Assembly: GCF_014841115.1 (NCBI RefSeq) | Contig: NZ_JACYTP010000005.1 | Coordinates: 219,959 to 283,958 of the forward strand | Origin: Photobacterium arenosum | Lineage (GTDB): Bacteria; Pseudomonadota; Gammaproteobacteria; Enterobacterales; Vibrionaceae | DNA length: 64,000 nucleotides | Reading direction: 5' to 3' | Shown here: positions 57,049-64,000 of the stretch, piece after piece | Layout: the number at the start of each line of letters is the position of its first letter | Numbering within the stretch: position 1 is the first letter of the stretch | Notes under the pieces: generated by a model | The model's input: the letters and a program-made list of their open reading frames with translations, nothing else | Told to the model about the DNA's origin: nothing | The model's database searches: none | Translations under genes and position numbers: made by a program

Positions 57049-57078
57049 AAAAAAAGGCCCTCATTGAGCGCCTTTTTG
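57049..57078. terminator. attR: metH terminator recombined with prophage attP
   Basis: Seven A, GGCCCTCATTGAGCGCC (57056-57072) and five T. It is the direct-repeat partner of attL and carries a C-C stem mismatch (57059 and 57069). It serves metH on the minus strand, where the A run becomes a T run. Confidence 0.85.
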
Positions 57079-57095
57079 TCTTCAGTGAACAGCTA

Positions 57096-60000
57096 TCACA
57101 GATTAGGCCCCAGCCATTTCTCCGCTTCGATCTCATCCCAGCCTTTACGCTCGGCGTAGCTTTCCATCTGGTCACGCTGGATCTGTGCAACGGCAAAATA
57201 GCGCGATTCCGGATGTGAGAAGTACCAGCCTGATACGGCCGCTCCCGGCCACATGGCGTAGCTTTCTGTCAGAATCATACCGGTATTAGCCTCTGCATCC
57301 AACAATGTCCAGATCTCGCCTTTCTCTGTGTGTTCCGGACAAGCCGGATAGCCTGGTGCTGGCCGGATACCCTGGTATTTCTCACGGATCAGATCTTCGT
57401 TACTCAGGTTCTCGTCCGGCGCATAGCCCCAGATCTCCTTACGGACAGTCTCATGCATGAATTCCGCAAAGGCTTCAGCAAGACGATCTGCCACCGCTTG
57501 AATCATAATCGCGTTGTAATCATCGCCTTTGGCTTTGAACTGATCGGCAATCTCATATTCACCGATTCCGCCGGTTACCGCAAAGGCACCAATCCAGTCA
57601 GCTTTACCGCTTTCTTTCGGGGCAATGTAATCCGACAGACAGTAATTCGGCCCTTTGGGTTTCTCTGTCTGCTGGCGCAGTCCGCGTAAGGTTGTCAGTA
57701 CCTGGGTTCGGGTCTCATCGGTGTAGACTTCGATATCATCACCAATATTATTGGCCGGGAATATGCCACAGACACCATTGGCCTTTATCATGCCGCTGGC
57801 TTCGATCTCATCCAGCAGCTGATTGGCATCATCAAATAGGCGCTGGGCTTCCTGACCCACTACTTCGTGGCGCAAAATGGTGGGATATTTACCACTCAGC
57901 GACCAGGTCATAAAGAAGGGCGTCCAGTCGATATAACGACGCAGTGTCGCAATGTCGAAATCCTTGAAGACGTGGATTCCCGGCTTTTGCGGCGCGGGAG
58001 GAGTGTAGCTATTCCAGTCAATCGCCACTTTATTGGCGCGGGCAGCTTCCAGGCTGACAGGAGCACTTCGTGGACGCTTACGGGCGTGTTGCTCCCGCAC
58101 TACCTCGTATTCCTTGTCAAGGCGCTCAACAAACGCTGGCCGCTGGGCATCCGACAAGAGTGCCGAACATACCCCTACAGCACGCGAGGCGTTTGAGACA
58201 TAAACGACAGGGGCATGGTAGTTCTGCTCAATTTTGACTGCCGTGTGGGCCTTGGACGTTGTTGCCCCGCCAATCAGCAAAGGAAGATCAAAGCCCTGAC
58301 GCTCCATTTCTTTGGCGACATGCACCATTTCATCAAGTGAAGGAGTGATCAGCCCGGAGAGGCCGATAATATCGACCTTCTCTTCTTTGGCCACTTTCAG
58401 GATCTTGTCGCAAGACACCATGACGCCCAGATCGATGATCTCGTAGTTATTACACTGCAGCACCACTCCGACAATATTTTTACCGATATCGTGCACATCG
58501 CCTTTCACCGTGGCGAGCAGTATTTTGCCATTAGTGCGTCCGACTTGCTTCTCAGCATTGATGTAAGGTTCGAGATAAGCGACGGCCTGTTTCATCACCC
58601 GAGCTGATTTCACCACCTGAGGCAAGAACATTTTACCTTCACCGAACAGATCACCGACTATGTTCATACCTGCCATCAAAGGCCCTTCAATCACCTCTAA
58701 CGGTTTTTCCGCGTTCTGACGGGCTTCTTCGGTATCTTCAACAATAAACTCAGTGATCCCTTTGACCAGCGCATGGGACAGGCGTTTATCGACCGGCCAG
58801 CCGCGCCATTCAGCGGCTGTTTTATCTTCTACCGCTTCGCCGCTGCCCCGGTACTTATCCGCAAGATCCAGCAAGCGCTCGGTAGAGTCATCCCGGCGAT
58901 TCAATACAACGTCTTCAACGGCTTCGCGTAACTCGTCTGCCAGGTCATCGTAAATGGCCAGCTGACCGGCATTCACAATGCCCATATCCATGCCATTTTT
59001 AAAACAGTGATACAGGAACACGGCATGAATCGCTTCCCGCACAGGATCATTACCACGGAACGAGAAAGACACATTCGAAACACCACCCGACACCATCGCA
59101 TGTGGCAGAGTGCGCTTGATGTCTCCTACAGCTTCAATGAAATCAACCGCGTAGTTATTGTGCTCATCAATCCCGGTAGCTACTGCGAAAATGTTCGGGT
59201 CAAAAATGATATCTTCCGGCGGGTAGCCCACCTCATCAACCAGAATGCGATAGGCATTGGTACAGATCTCTATCTTACGCTCACGAGTATCGGCCTGACC
59301 CACTTCATCAAACGCCATCACAATCACGGCTGCGCCATAGCGGCGAATCAGTTTCGCCTGTTCAACAAACTTCTCTTTACCTTCTTTGAGAGATATTGAG
59401 TTAACAATTGGCTTACCCTGCACACACTTAAGGCCAGCTTCCAGTATTTCCCACTTGGATGAGTCAATCATAATGGGGACACGGGAGATTTCAGGCTCAG
59501 AGGCACACAGGTTCAGAAAGCGCACCATGGCAGCTTCGGCATCCAGCATGCCTTCATCCATATTGATATCGATGATCTGAGCACCGGCTTCCACCTGCTG
59601 ACGTGCCACTTCCAGCGCTTCGTCATAGAGCTCTTCTTTGATTAACCTACGGAAACGGGCTGAACCTGTCACATTGGTCCGCTCACCGACATTGACAAAT
59701 AAAGTGTCTTTTTCAATGGTTAGCGGCTCAAGCCCTGATAAACGGCAGGCCACAGGAATCTCAGGCAATGGACGTGGCGCTACATTCTCCGTCACCCGGG
59801 CCATTTCACGAATATGCTCTGGCGTGGTGCCACAACAACCGCCCACCAGGTTCAGAAAGCCGGACTCCGCCCATTCTTTGATATGCTCAGCCATTTCTGT
59901 CGCTTCAAGGTCATACTCGCCGAATGCGTTTGGCAGACCGGCATTCGGGTGCGCTGATACCGCACACTCAGAAATACGTGATAATTCTTCCACATACTGA

Positions 60001-60764
60001 CGCAGCTCATCCGGACCCAATGCACAGTTAAGGCCAAATGAAATAGGTTTGACGTGTCGCAGAGAATTGTAAAAAGCTTCAGTGGTTTGTCCTGATAAGG
60101 TGCGGCCGGAGGCATCGGTGATTGTGCCTGAAATCATAACAGGCAAAGTCACGCCCAGCTCTTCAAAGACCTTATCCACGGCAAACGCACAGGCTTTGGC
60201 ATTCAGGGTATCAAAAATAGTTTCAATCAGGATGATATCGGACCCGCCAGCTATCAGGGCGCGGGTTGATTCGGAATACGCTGCTACCAGCAGATCAAAC
60301 GACACGTTCCTGAAACCGGGATCGTTCACATCCGGTGATATTGAGCAGGTACGGTTAGTCGGACCGAGAACACCAGCTACAAATCGTGGTTTGTCCGGTG
60401 TTTTCGCCGTCCACTCATCAGCCGCCTGACGAGCCAGCTTTGCCGCTTCGAAATTAATCTCGGCACTCAGACTCTCCATGTCATAGTCAGCCATGGCAAT
60501 AGTCGTTGAGTTGAAAGTGTTGGTCTCAAGAATATCAGCGCCGGCTTCAAGATAAGCGGAGTGAATATCCTTGATCAGTTGCGGCTGGGAGAGTACCAGC
60601 AGATCGTTATTGCCTTTAAGATCCGAATGCCAATCAGAAAAACGTTCACCACGGTAATCCTCTTCATCCAGCTTGTAGCTCTGGATCATGGTGCCCATGC
60701 CCCCATCTATGATGAGGATCTGTTCCTTAAGTCGCTTTTGTAATAAATCCGTATCCTTCGACAC
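57096..60764 (-). CDS. metH: Cobalamin-dependent methionine synthase
   Basis: MetH moves a methyl group from methyltetrahydrofolate to homocysteine. The 1222-residue protein has the four expected modules: homocysteine-binding with the zinc cluster GGCCGT near residue 309, folate-binding, cobalamin-binding with DVHDIGKN around residue 756, and the C-terminal SAM-binding reactivation domain. It is full length. It converges on lysC across the prophage. A candidate MetJ-type box lies in its upstream region. Confidence 0.97.
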   Translation of the reverse strand: MSKDTDLLQKRLKEQILIIDGGMGTMIQSYKLDEEDYRGERFSDWHSDLKGNNDLLVLSQPQLIKDIHSAYLEAGADILETNTFNSTTIAMADYDMESLSAEINFEAAKLARQAADEWTAKTPDKPRFVAGVLGPTNRTCSISPDVNDPGFRNVSFDLLVAAYSESTRALIAGGSDIILIETIFDTLNAKACAFAVDKVFEELGVTLPVMISGTITDASGRTLSGQTTEAFYNSLRHVKPISFGLNCALGPDELRQYVEELSRISECAVSAHPNAGLPNAFGEYDLEATEMAEHIKEWAESGFLNLVGGCCGTTPEHIREMARVTENVAPRPLPEIPVACRLSGLEPLTIEKDTLFVNVGERTNVTGSARFRRLIKEELYDEALEVARQQVEAGAQIIDINMDEGMLDAEAAMVRFLNLCASEPEISRVPIMIDSSKWEILEAGLKCVQGKPIVNSISLKEGKEKFVEQAKLIRRYGAAVIVMAFDEVGQADTRERKIEICTNAYRILVDEVGYPPEDIIFDPNIFAVATGIDEHNNYAVDFIEAVGDIKRTLPHAMVSGGVSNVSFSFRGNDPVREAIHAVFLYHCFKNGMDMGIVNAGQLAIYDDLADELREAVEDVVLNRRDDSTERLLDLADKYRGSGEAVEDKTAAEWRGWPVDKRLSHALVKGITEFIVEDTEEARQNAEKPLEVIEGPLMAGMNIVGDLFGEGKMFLPQVVKSARVMKQAVAYLEPYINAEKQVGRTNGKILLATVKGDVHDIGKNIVGVVLQCNNYEIIDLGVMVSCDKILKVAKEEKVDIIGLSGLITPSLDEMVHVAKEMERQGFDLPLLIGGATTSKAHTAVKIEQNYHAPVVYVSNASRAVGVCSALLSDAQRPAFVERLDKEYEVVREQHARKRPRSAPVSLEAARANKVAIDWNSYTPPAPQKPGIHVFKDFDIATLRRYIDWTPFFMTWSLSGKYPTILRHEVVGQEAQRLFDDANQLLDEIEASGMIKANGVCGIFPANNIGDDIEVYTDETRTQVLTTLRGLRQQTEKPKGPNYCLSDYIAPKESGKADWIGAFAVTGGIGEYEIADQFKAKGDDYNAIMIQAVADRLAEAFAEFMHETVRKEIWGYAPDENLSNEDLIREKYQGIRPAPGYPACPEHTEKGEIWTLLDAEANTGMILTESYAMWPGAAVSGWYFSHPESRYFAVAQIQRDQMESYAERKGWDEIEAEKWLGPNL

Positions 60765-60821
60765 TGCTTACTTCCTTACACTTAAACCTATCAGCTGCTA
60801 ACATCCTATCACAGCCTGATT

Positions 60822-60845
60822 GGAAATCTAGACGTCCATATATCG
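60822..60845 (-). promoter_or_regulatory. Candidate met box upstream of metH
   Basis: On the minus strand, GGACGTCT (7 of 8 to the MetJ consensus AGACGTCT) is flanked by AGATTTCC (5 of 8) and CGATATAT (4 of 8). This lies about 60-80 bp before the metH start. MetJ or MetR control is plausible. Confidence 0.5.
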
Positions 60846-60963
60846 TTTGCGGAAACTTATTATCCAAGCGTAAGCCTAAAGTTTTTATGGCTATCAGAGG
60901 CCCGAGCATTTATATTTTGTCACAATTTTTGCTTAACACTTTAACAACAGATGAGGATCAAGG

Positions 60964-62301
60964 ATGTCGGTATACAGTACCCTCTGTTTTCTCGCCGCCG
61001 CTGCGATGGTTATTGCCTTTATTAACCACAAAATAGGCAAGATGCAAACCACTATCGCCATCACAGCCGGTGCTATTATTTTATCGCTCGGAATTGTGAT
61101 CGCAGGCCACAACGGCTGGTTTCACCTCGAAGAAATTGCTGCGGAACAGCTGGGTCAGATCGATTTCGAAAGCTTTCTGCTAAAAGGCATTTTAGGCTTC
61201 TTACTTTTTGCTGGCGGTTTAGGGATCAAGCTGCCACATCTCGAAGATCAAAAATGGGAAATCACCATTCTGGCACTGGGGGCCACACTGTTTTCCACAT
61301 TCTTCATCGGTGGCAGCCTTTGGTGGATATGCCAGATGCTGGGAATCCAGTTAGACCTGATTTACTGCCTGCTGTTCGGCGCATTAATTTCACCGACGGA
61401 CCCAATAGCCGTGCTGGCGATAGTAAAAAAACTGCACGCGCCGCGCCGCATCTCCACACAAATTGAAGGTGAGTCGCTGTTTAACGATGGATTTGGCCTG
61501 GTCATCTTCGTCACTTTGTTTACCATCGCCTTTGGTGATGAAGCACCTACTGTGCTGGGTGTTGGCCATCTTTTCCTGCAGGAAGCCATTGGTGGCATAA
61601 CCTATGGTTTTGTTCTCGGCCTGCTGTTCCATTATCTGATCAGTTCGACAGACGATCACTCCATGGAACTTCTGCTGACTCTGGGAATCCCAACGGCTGG
61701 TTATGCTTTTGCCGATGTTATTCATGTGTCCGGGCCGCTAGCTATGGTGGTCTCCGGTATCATGATAGGCAACTGGACCCGTTATATCGGCTTTTCTAAA
61801 GAGAGTGAAGACCATCTGGATCACTTCTGGGAGTTGGTTGATGAATTCCTGAACGGTGTACTCTTCCTGCTGATTGGTATGAGCATGCTGTCTTTCAGCT
61901 TCCATGAGGAAGACTGGACACTGATGGTGATAGCTGTGCCGCTGGTGCTACTGGCGCGCTACCTGAGTGTGAAGCTGTCGTACCTTGGCTTTAAACGTTT
62001 CCGCCAATACAATCCCGAGTCGGTGAAGATCCTCACTTGGGGTGGCTTGCGCGGTGGTCTTGCTCTGGCGATGGCGATGGCGATCCCTGCCGGTGTTATC
62101 GTTATTCCGGAGAAAAATATTGATGTGAAAGAGATAATTCTGGTGATGACCTATTCAGTCGTGGTGTTCTCTATCCTGATCCAGGGCTCTACCATCACAC
62201 CTATGATCGAAAAAGCCAAAGCCTGGGAAGCGAAAAAAGCGAAAGAGAACAAACAAACCGCTCATGCTCACCAACAACCGGAAACCGATCCCAAATCCTG
62301 A
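60964..62301 (+). CDS. CPA1-family Na+/H+ antiporter (NhaP-like)
   Basis: A 445-residue inner-membrane antiporter with about twelve or thirteen membrane segments. Conserved CPA1 motifs are visible: SPTDPIAV, GESLFNDG (the acidic pair of the ion site) and TWGGLRGGLALAMA. It lacks the long C-terminal regulatory tail of CPA1 CvrA-type proteins. It would exchange Na+ or Li+/K+ for protons in a marine host. The ATG follows AAGGA. The next gene, metA, is convergent. Confidence 0.9.
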   Translation: MSVYSTLCFLAAAAMVIAFINHKIGKMQTTIAITAGAIILSLGIVIAGHNGWFHLEEIAAEQLGQIDFESFLLKGILGFLLFAGGLGIKLPHLEDQKWEITILALGATLFSTFFIGGSLWWICQMLGIQLDLIYCLLFGALISPTDPIAVLAIVKKLHAPRRISTQIEGESLFNDGFGLVIFVTLFTIAFGDEAPTVLGVGHLFLQEAIGGITYGFVLGLLFHYLISSTDDHSMELLLTLGIPTAGYAFADVIHVSGPLAMVVSGIMIGNWTRYIGFSKESEDHLDHFWELVDEFLNGVLFLLIGMSMLSFSFHEEDWTLMVIAVPLVLLARYLSVKLSYLGFKRFRQYNPESVKILTWGGLRGGLALAMAMAIPAGVIVIPEKNIDVKEIILVMTYSVVVFSILIQGSTITPMIEKAKAWEAKKAKENKQTAHAHQQPETDPKS

Positions 62302-62321
62302 ATACCCGAATACTGACGATG

Positions 62322-62349
62322 AAAAAGACCTGCTTTGGCAGGTCTTTTT
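62322..62349. terminator. Bidirectional terminator between the antiporter gene and metA
   Basis: A 12-bp perfect stem AAAAAGACCTGC / GCAGGTCTTTTT with loop TTTG and flanking A and T runs separates two convergent genes. Confidence 0.9.
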
Positions 62350-62369
62350 ATTTGTGAGGGCAACGTCAA

Positions 62370-63311
62370 TCAGTCGTCCTTGGTGAATTGATCTTCCGAG
62401 AAGTGATCCAAATCATAAGGCGTTTGCTGATAGACGCAATAGTTCAGCCAGTTAGCAAATAACAAATGGCCATGACTGCGCCAACTCGCAACAGGCGGTT
62501 TATCCGGATCATTATCCTGATAGTAATTTACTGGGATTTTGGGCTCCATCCCCTCTCCCAGATCACGCATATATTCATTATGTAATGTATGGGCATCGTA
62601 TTCAGGATGTCCTGTCACGAAGACATTACGCTTATCTTTGGTGGCGGCTAAATACACTCCTGCCTGATCTGAGGTGGCCAGAATGTCCAGATCAGTGTGC
62701 TCCGATAAAAACTCAGGCGAGAAGTCGGCATAGCGCGAGTGGGGAGCCCAAAAGGTATCGTCAAAACCTCTCAGAAGAGGATGATGGGGATTGTGGACCC
62801 TATGGGTGTAGATACCTGATAATTTCTCTTTGCGGGTACGCTTAGGTAAATCGTACATCAGCTTAAGCCCAGCCTGAGCGGCCCAGCACACATACATGGT
62901 CGAAGTCACGTGCCCTTTCGCCCAGGTCAGAATGGCCTGGATTTCTTCCCAGTACAGCACATCTTCAAACTGCACTAAGCCCAGCGGAGCACCTGTCACA
63001 ATCAAGCCATCGAAATTTCTGTGCTTCACCATTTCGAATTGCCGGTAGAACGTATCCAAATGCTCCGTTGGCGTATTTTTCGTCGGGCGGTTATCAATCC
63101 GCAGTAACTCAACATCAACCTGCAGAGGACTGTTTGATAACAGACGAAGAAACTGAGTTTCAGTTTCAATTTTTTTCGGCATCAGATTAAGCAACAATAC
63201 CTTCAGCGGGCGAATTTCCTGACTGGCAGCGCGTTTTGCAGACATGACGAAGATATTCTCACTACGAAGAATATCAGTTGCCGGTAACTGATCAGGAATT
63301 TTAATGGGCAT
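62370..63311 (-). CDS. metA: Homoserine O-succinyltransferase (MetA)
   Basis: MetA activates homoserine with a succinyl or acetyl group, the first committed step to methionine. The 313-residue protein has the [11 protein letters not shown] start and the glutamine-amidotransferase-like catalytic Cys in MYVCWAAQ; the downstream GHPEYDAH segment carries the His of the triad. Acyl-group choice cannot be read reliably by eye. Met boxes lie just before the start. Confidence 0.95.
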   Translation of the reverse strand: MPIKIPDQLPATDILRSENIFVMSAKRAASQEIRPLKVLLLNLMPKKIETETQFLRLLSNSPLQVDVELLRIDNRPTKNTPTEHLDTFYRQFEMVKHRNFDGLIVTGAPLGLVQFEDVLYWEEIQAILTWAKGHVTSTMYVCWAAQAGLKLMYDLPKRTRKEKLSGIYTHRVHNPHHPLLRGFDDTFWAPHSRYADFSPEFLSEHTDLDILATSDQAGVYLAATKDKRNVFVTGHPEYDAHTLHNEYMRDLGEGMEPKIPVNYYQDNDPDKPPVASWRSHGHLLFANWLNYCVYQQTPYDLDHFSEDQFTKDD

Positions 63312-63326
63312 GTGTTGCTCTCCCTA

Positions 63327-63350
63327 AGATGTACAGACGTCCAGATACCC
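63327..63350 (-). promoter_or_regulatory. MetJ operator (met boxes) upstream of metA
   Basis: Three tandem 8-mers on the minus strand: GGGTATCT, GGACGTCT and GTACATCT, against the consensus AGACGTCT (4, 7 and 5 of 8). They lie 16-39 bp before the metA start, the usual place for MetJ repression by S-adenosylmethionine. Confidence 0.75.
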
Positions 63351-63491
63351 AAAAATTATAGAATTTCTACTCACACTGCAAGCTTTACCGCATTAAAAGA
63401 ATTATAGATAGTTAAGAACATAATGAATAATTCTAATGAAAGCAGCAGGCTAGCGAAAGAGACGCTGAAAATAGCAGATAACAGAAATGAA

Positions 63492-63516
63492 AAAACCCAG
63501 CCGAAGGCTGGGTTTT
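63492..63516 (-). terminator. rRNA operon terminator
   Basis: A perfect stem AAAACCCAGCC / GGCTGGGTTTT with loop GAA lies just after the last 5S gene in the minus direction, and is followed there by more T. Confidence 0.9.
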
Positions 63517-63524
63517 GAAGGAGG

Positions 63525-63643
63525 TGCTTAGTAATGTCCTACTCTCACATGGGGAGGCCCCACACTACCATCGGCGCTGCTGCGTTTCACGTCTGAGTTC
63601 GGCATGGGATCAGGTGGTTCCACAGCGCTATTGTCACTAAGCA
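63525..63643 (-). rRNA. rrf: 5S ribosomal RNA (distal copy)
   Basis: About 119 nt with the conserved 5S core CCATGCCGAACTCAGACGTG and GATGGTAGTGTGGGG. Helix I is TGCTTAGT / ACTAAGCA, different from the next 5S copy (CCTGGCGA / TCGCCAGG) but fully complementary. It is the last gene of the operon before the terminator. Confidence 0.95.
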
Positions 63644-63648
63644 AATTC

Positions 63649-63724
63649 TGGTGCTAGTACCCAGATTTGAACTGGGGGCCTCACCCTTACCAAGGGTGCG
63701 CTCTACCAACTGAGCTATACCAGC
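63649..63724 (-). tRNA. tRNA-Thr (anticodon GGT)
   Basis: A 76-nt cloverleaf: acceptor GCTGGTA / TACTAGC, D-loop AGCTCAGTTGGTAGAGC, anticodon stem CACCC / GGGTG around loop TTGGTAA (anticodon GGT), T-loop GTTCAAATC, and an encoded CCA end. It lies between two 5S genes, as thrV does in E. coli rrnD. Confidence 0.96.
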
Positions 63725-63884
63725 AAATTCTTATCTAAACAAAGTCTTACGCTTCACTGCTTTGTTTGGTTAATTTGTCGCTGTGCGATGACGATTTTGA
63801 TGCGAGAAGCGCAGTGTACATTCAGTACATGAGCATCGCAGCACTCAAAAGCGGCAAGCTACCGTAGACAAATTAGTAATTAAA

Positions 63885-64000
63885 GCCTGGCGATGACCTA
63901 CTCTCACATGGGGAGACCCCACACTACCATCGGCGCTGCTGCGTTTCACGTCTGAGTTCGGCATGGGATCAGGTGGGTCCGCAACGCTATGGTCGCCAGG
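63885..64000 (-). rRNA. rrf: 5S ribosomal RNA (proximal copy, cut by window end)
   Basis: The same 5S core as the distal copy; only the first one to three bases fall outside the window. The 23S gene is expected just beyond. The 160-bp spacer to the tRNA holds TTAATTTGTC and GACAAATTAG arms that could form a processing stem. Confidence 0.93.

Larger units (their letters stand above)
44894..57078. mobile_element. Integrated tailless DJR-capsid (corticovirus-like) prophage
   Basis: A 12,156-bp unit (att core to att core) inserted between convergent lysC and metH. It encodes a PM2-P2-like capsid protein, an A32-type packaging ATPase, HUH Rep, many one-span membrane proteins of 41-152 residues, lysis genes, a Mu-N/S24 repressor, a Cox-like regulator and a tyrosine integrase. 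There is no portal, terminase large subunit, tape measure or tail tube. PM2-like proviruses are known in aquatic gammaproteobacteria; the free PM2 genome is about 10 kb. All replication and virion genes run on the minus strand and appear intact. The 5' immunity and 3' accessory ends are AT-rich. Confidence 0.85.

Overview
The window is a chromosomal segment of a gammaproteobacterium, almost certainly a member of the Vibrionaceae. The order mshH-I-J-K-L-M-N-E-G-B-A-C-D-O-P-Q followed by mreBCD-maf-rng-yhdP on one side, and ssb/uvrA-pglL-aminotransferase-lysC-metH on the other, is the order I know from Vibrio cholerae. The genus cannot be fixed from sequence reading alone; Vibrio, Photobacterium, Grimontia or a relative all fit.

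Layout. 1-3.3 kb: nitrogen-PTS tail (ptsN, rapZ, npr) and the Mg2+ channel gene mgtE. 3.3-7.7 kb: the TldE/TldD protease pair with darP between them and a nitrilase-family gene. 7.7-16.3 kb: yhdP, rng, maf and mreD, C, B on the minus strand. 16.6-35.1 kb: a full MSHA type IV pilus locus on the minus strand, with no mshF. 35.2-44.9 kb: a LysR regulator, ssb, uvrA (with a LexA box), a PglL-type O-oligosaccharyltransferase, a class V aminotransferase, and lysC behind a lysine riboswitch. 57.1-63.3 kb: metH, a CPA1 Na+/H+ antiporter and metA, with candidate MetJ boxes. 63.5-64.0 kb: the distal end of an rRNA operon (5S, tRNA-Thr, 5S) reading on the minus strand.

The main accessory feature is a 12,156-bp prophage (about 44.9-57.07 kb) inserted in the shared terminator between lysC and metH. 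It encodes no tail, portal or terminase. Instead it has a PM2-P2-like double-jelly-roll capsid protein, an A32/P9-like packaging ATPase, an HUH rolling-circle Rep, several very small one-span membrane proteins, a membrane-anchored lytic protein, a holin, a repeat-rich spike and a collar-domain protein. I read it as a temperate tailless, membrane-containing phage of the corticovirus (PM2-like) or related DJR type. It carries its own tyrosine integrase and a Mu-type/S24 autocleaving repressor. Its attL and attR are the terminator hairpins themselves; each carries one mismatched stem pair, and swapping halves restores two perfect hairpins, which places the crossover inside CTCATTGAG. Two regulatory sites stand out: an 11-bp inverted repeat over the divergent immunity promoters, and two copies of a 12-bp palindrome exactly 20 bp apart before the capsid operon.

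How the parts fit: the MSHA locus supplies a surface pilus whose ATPase MshE has a c-di-GMP-binding MshEN domain, with the CsrD homologue MshH at its head and a possible pilin glycosyltransferase nearby. The lysC/metH/metA genes form a dispersed aspartate-to-methionine set, each with its own visible control element.
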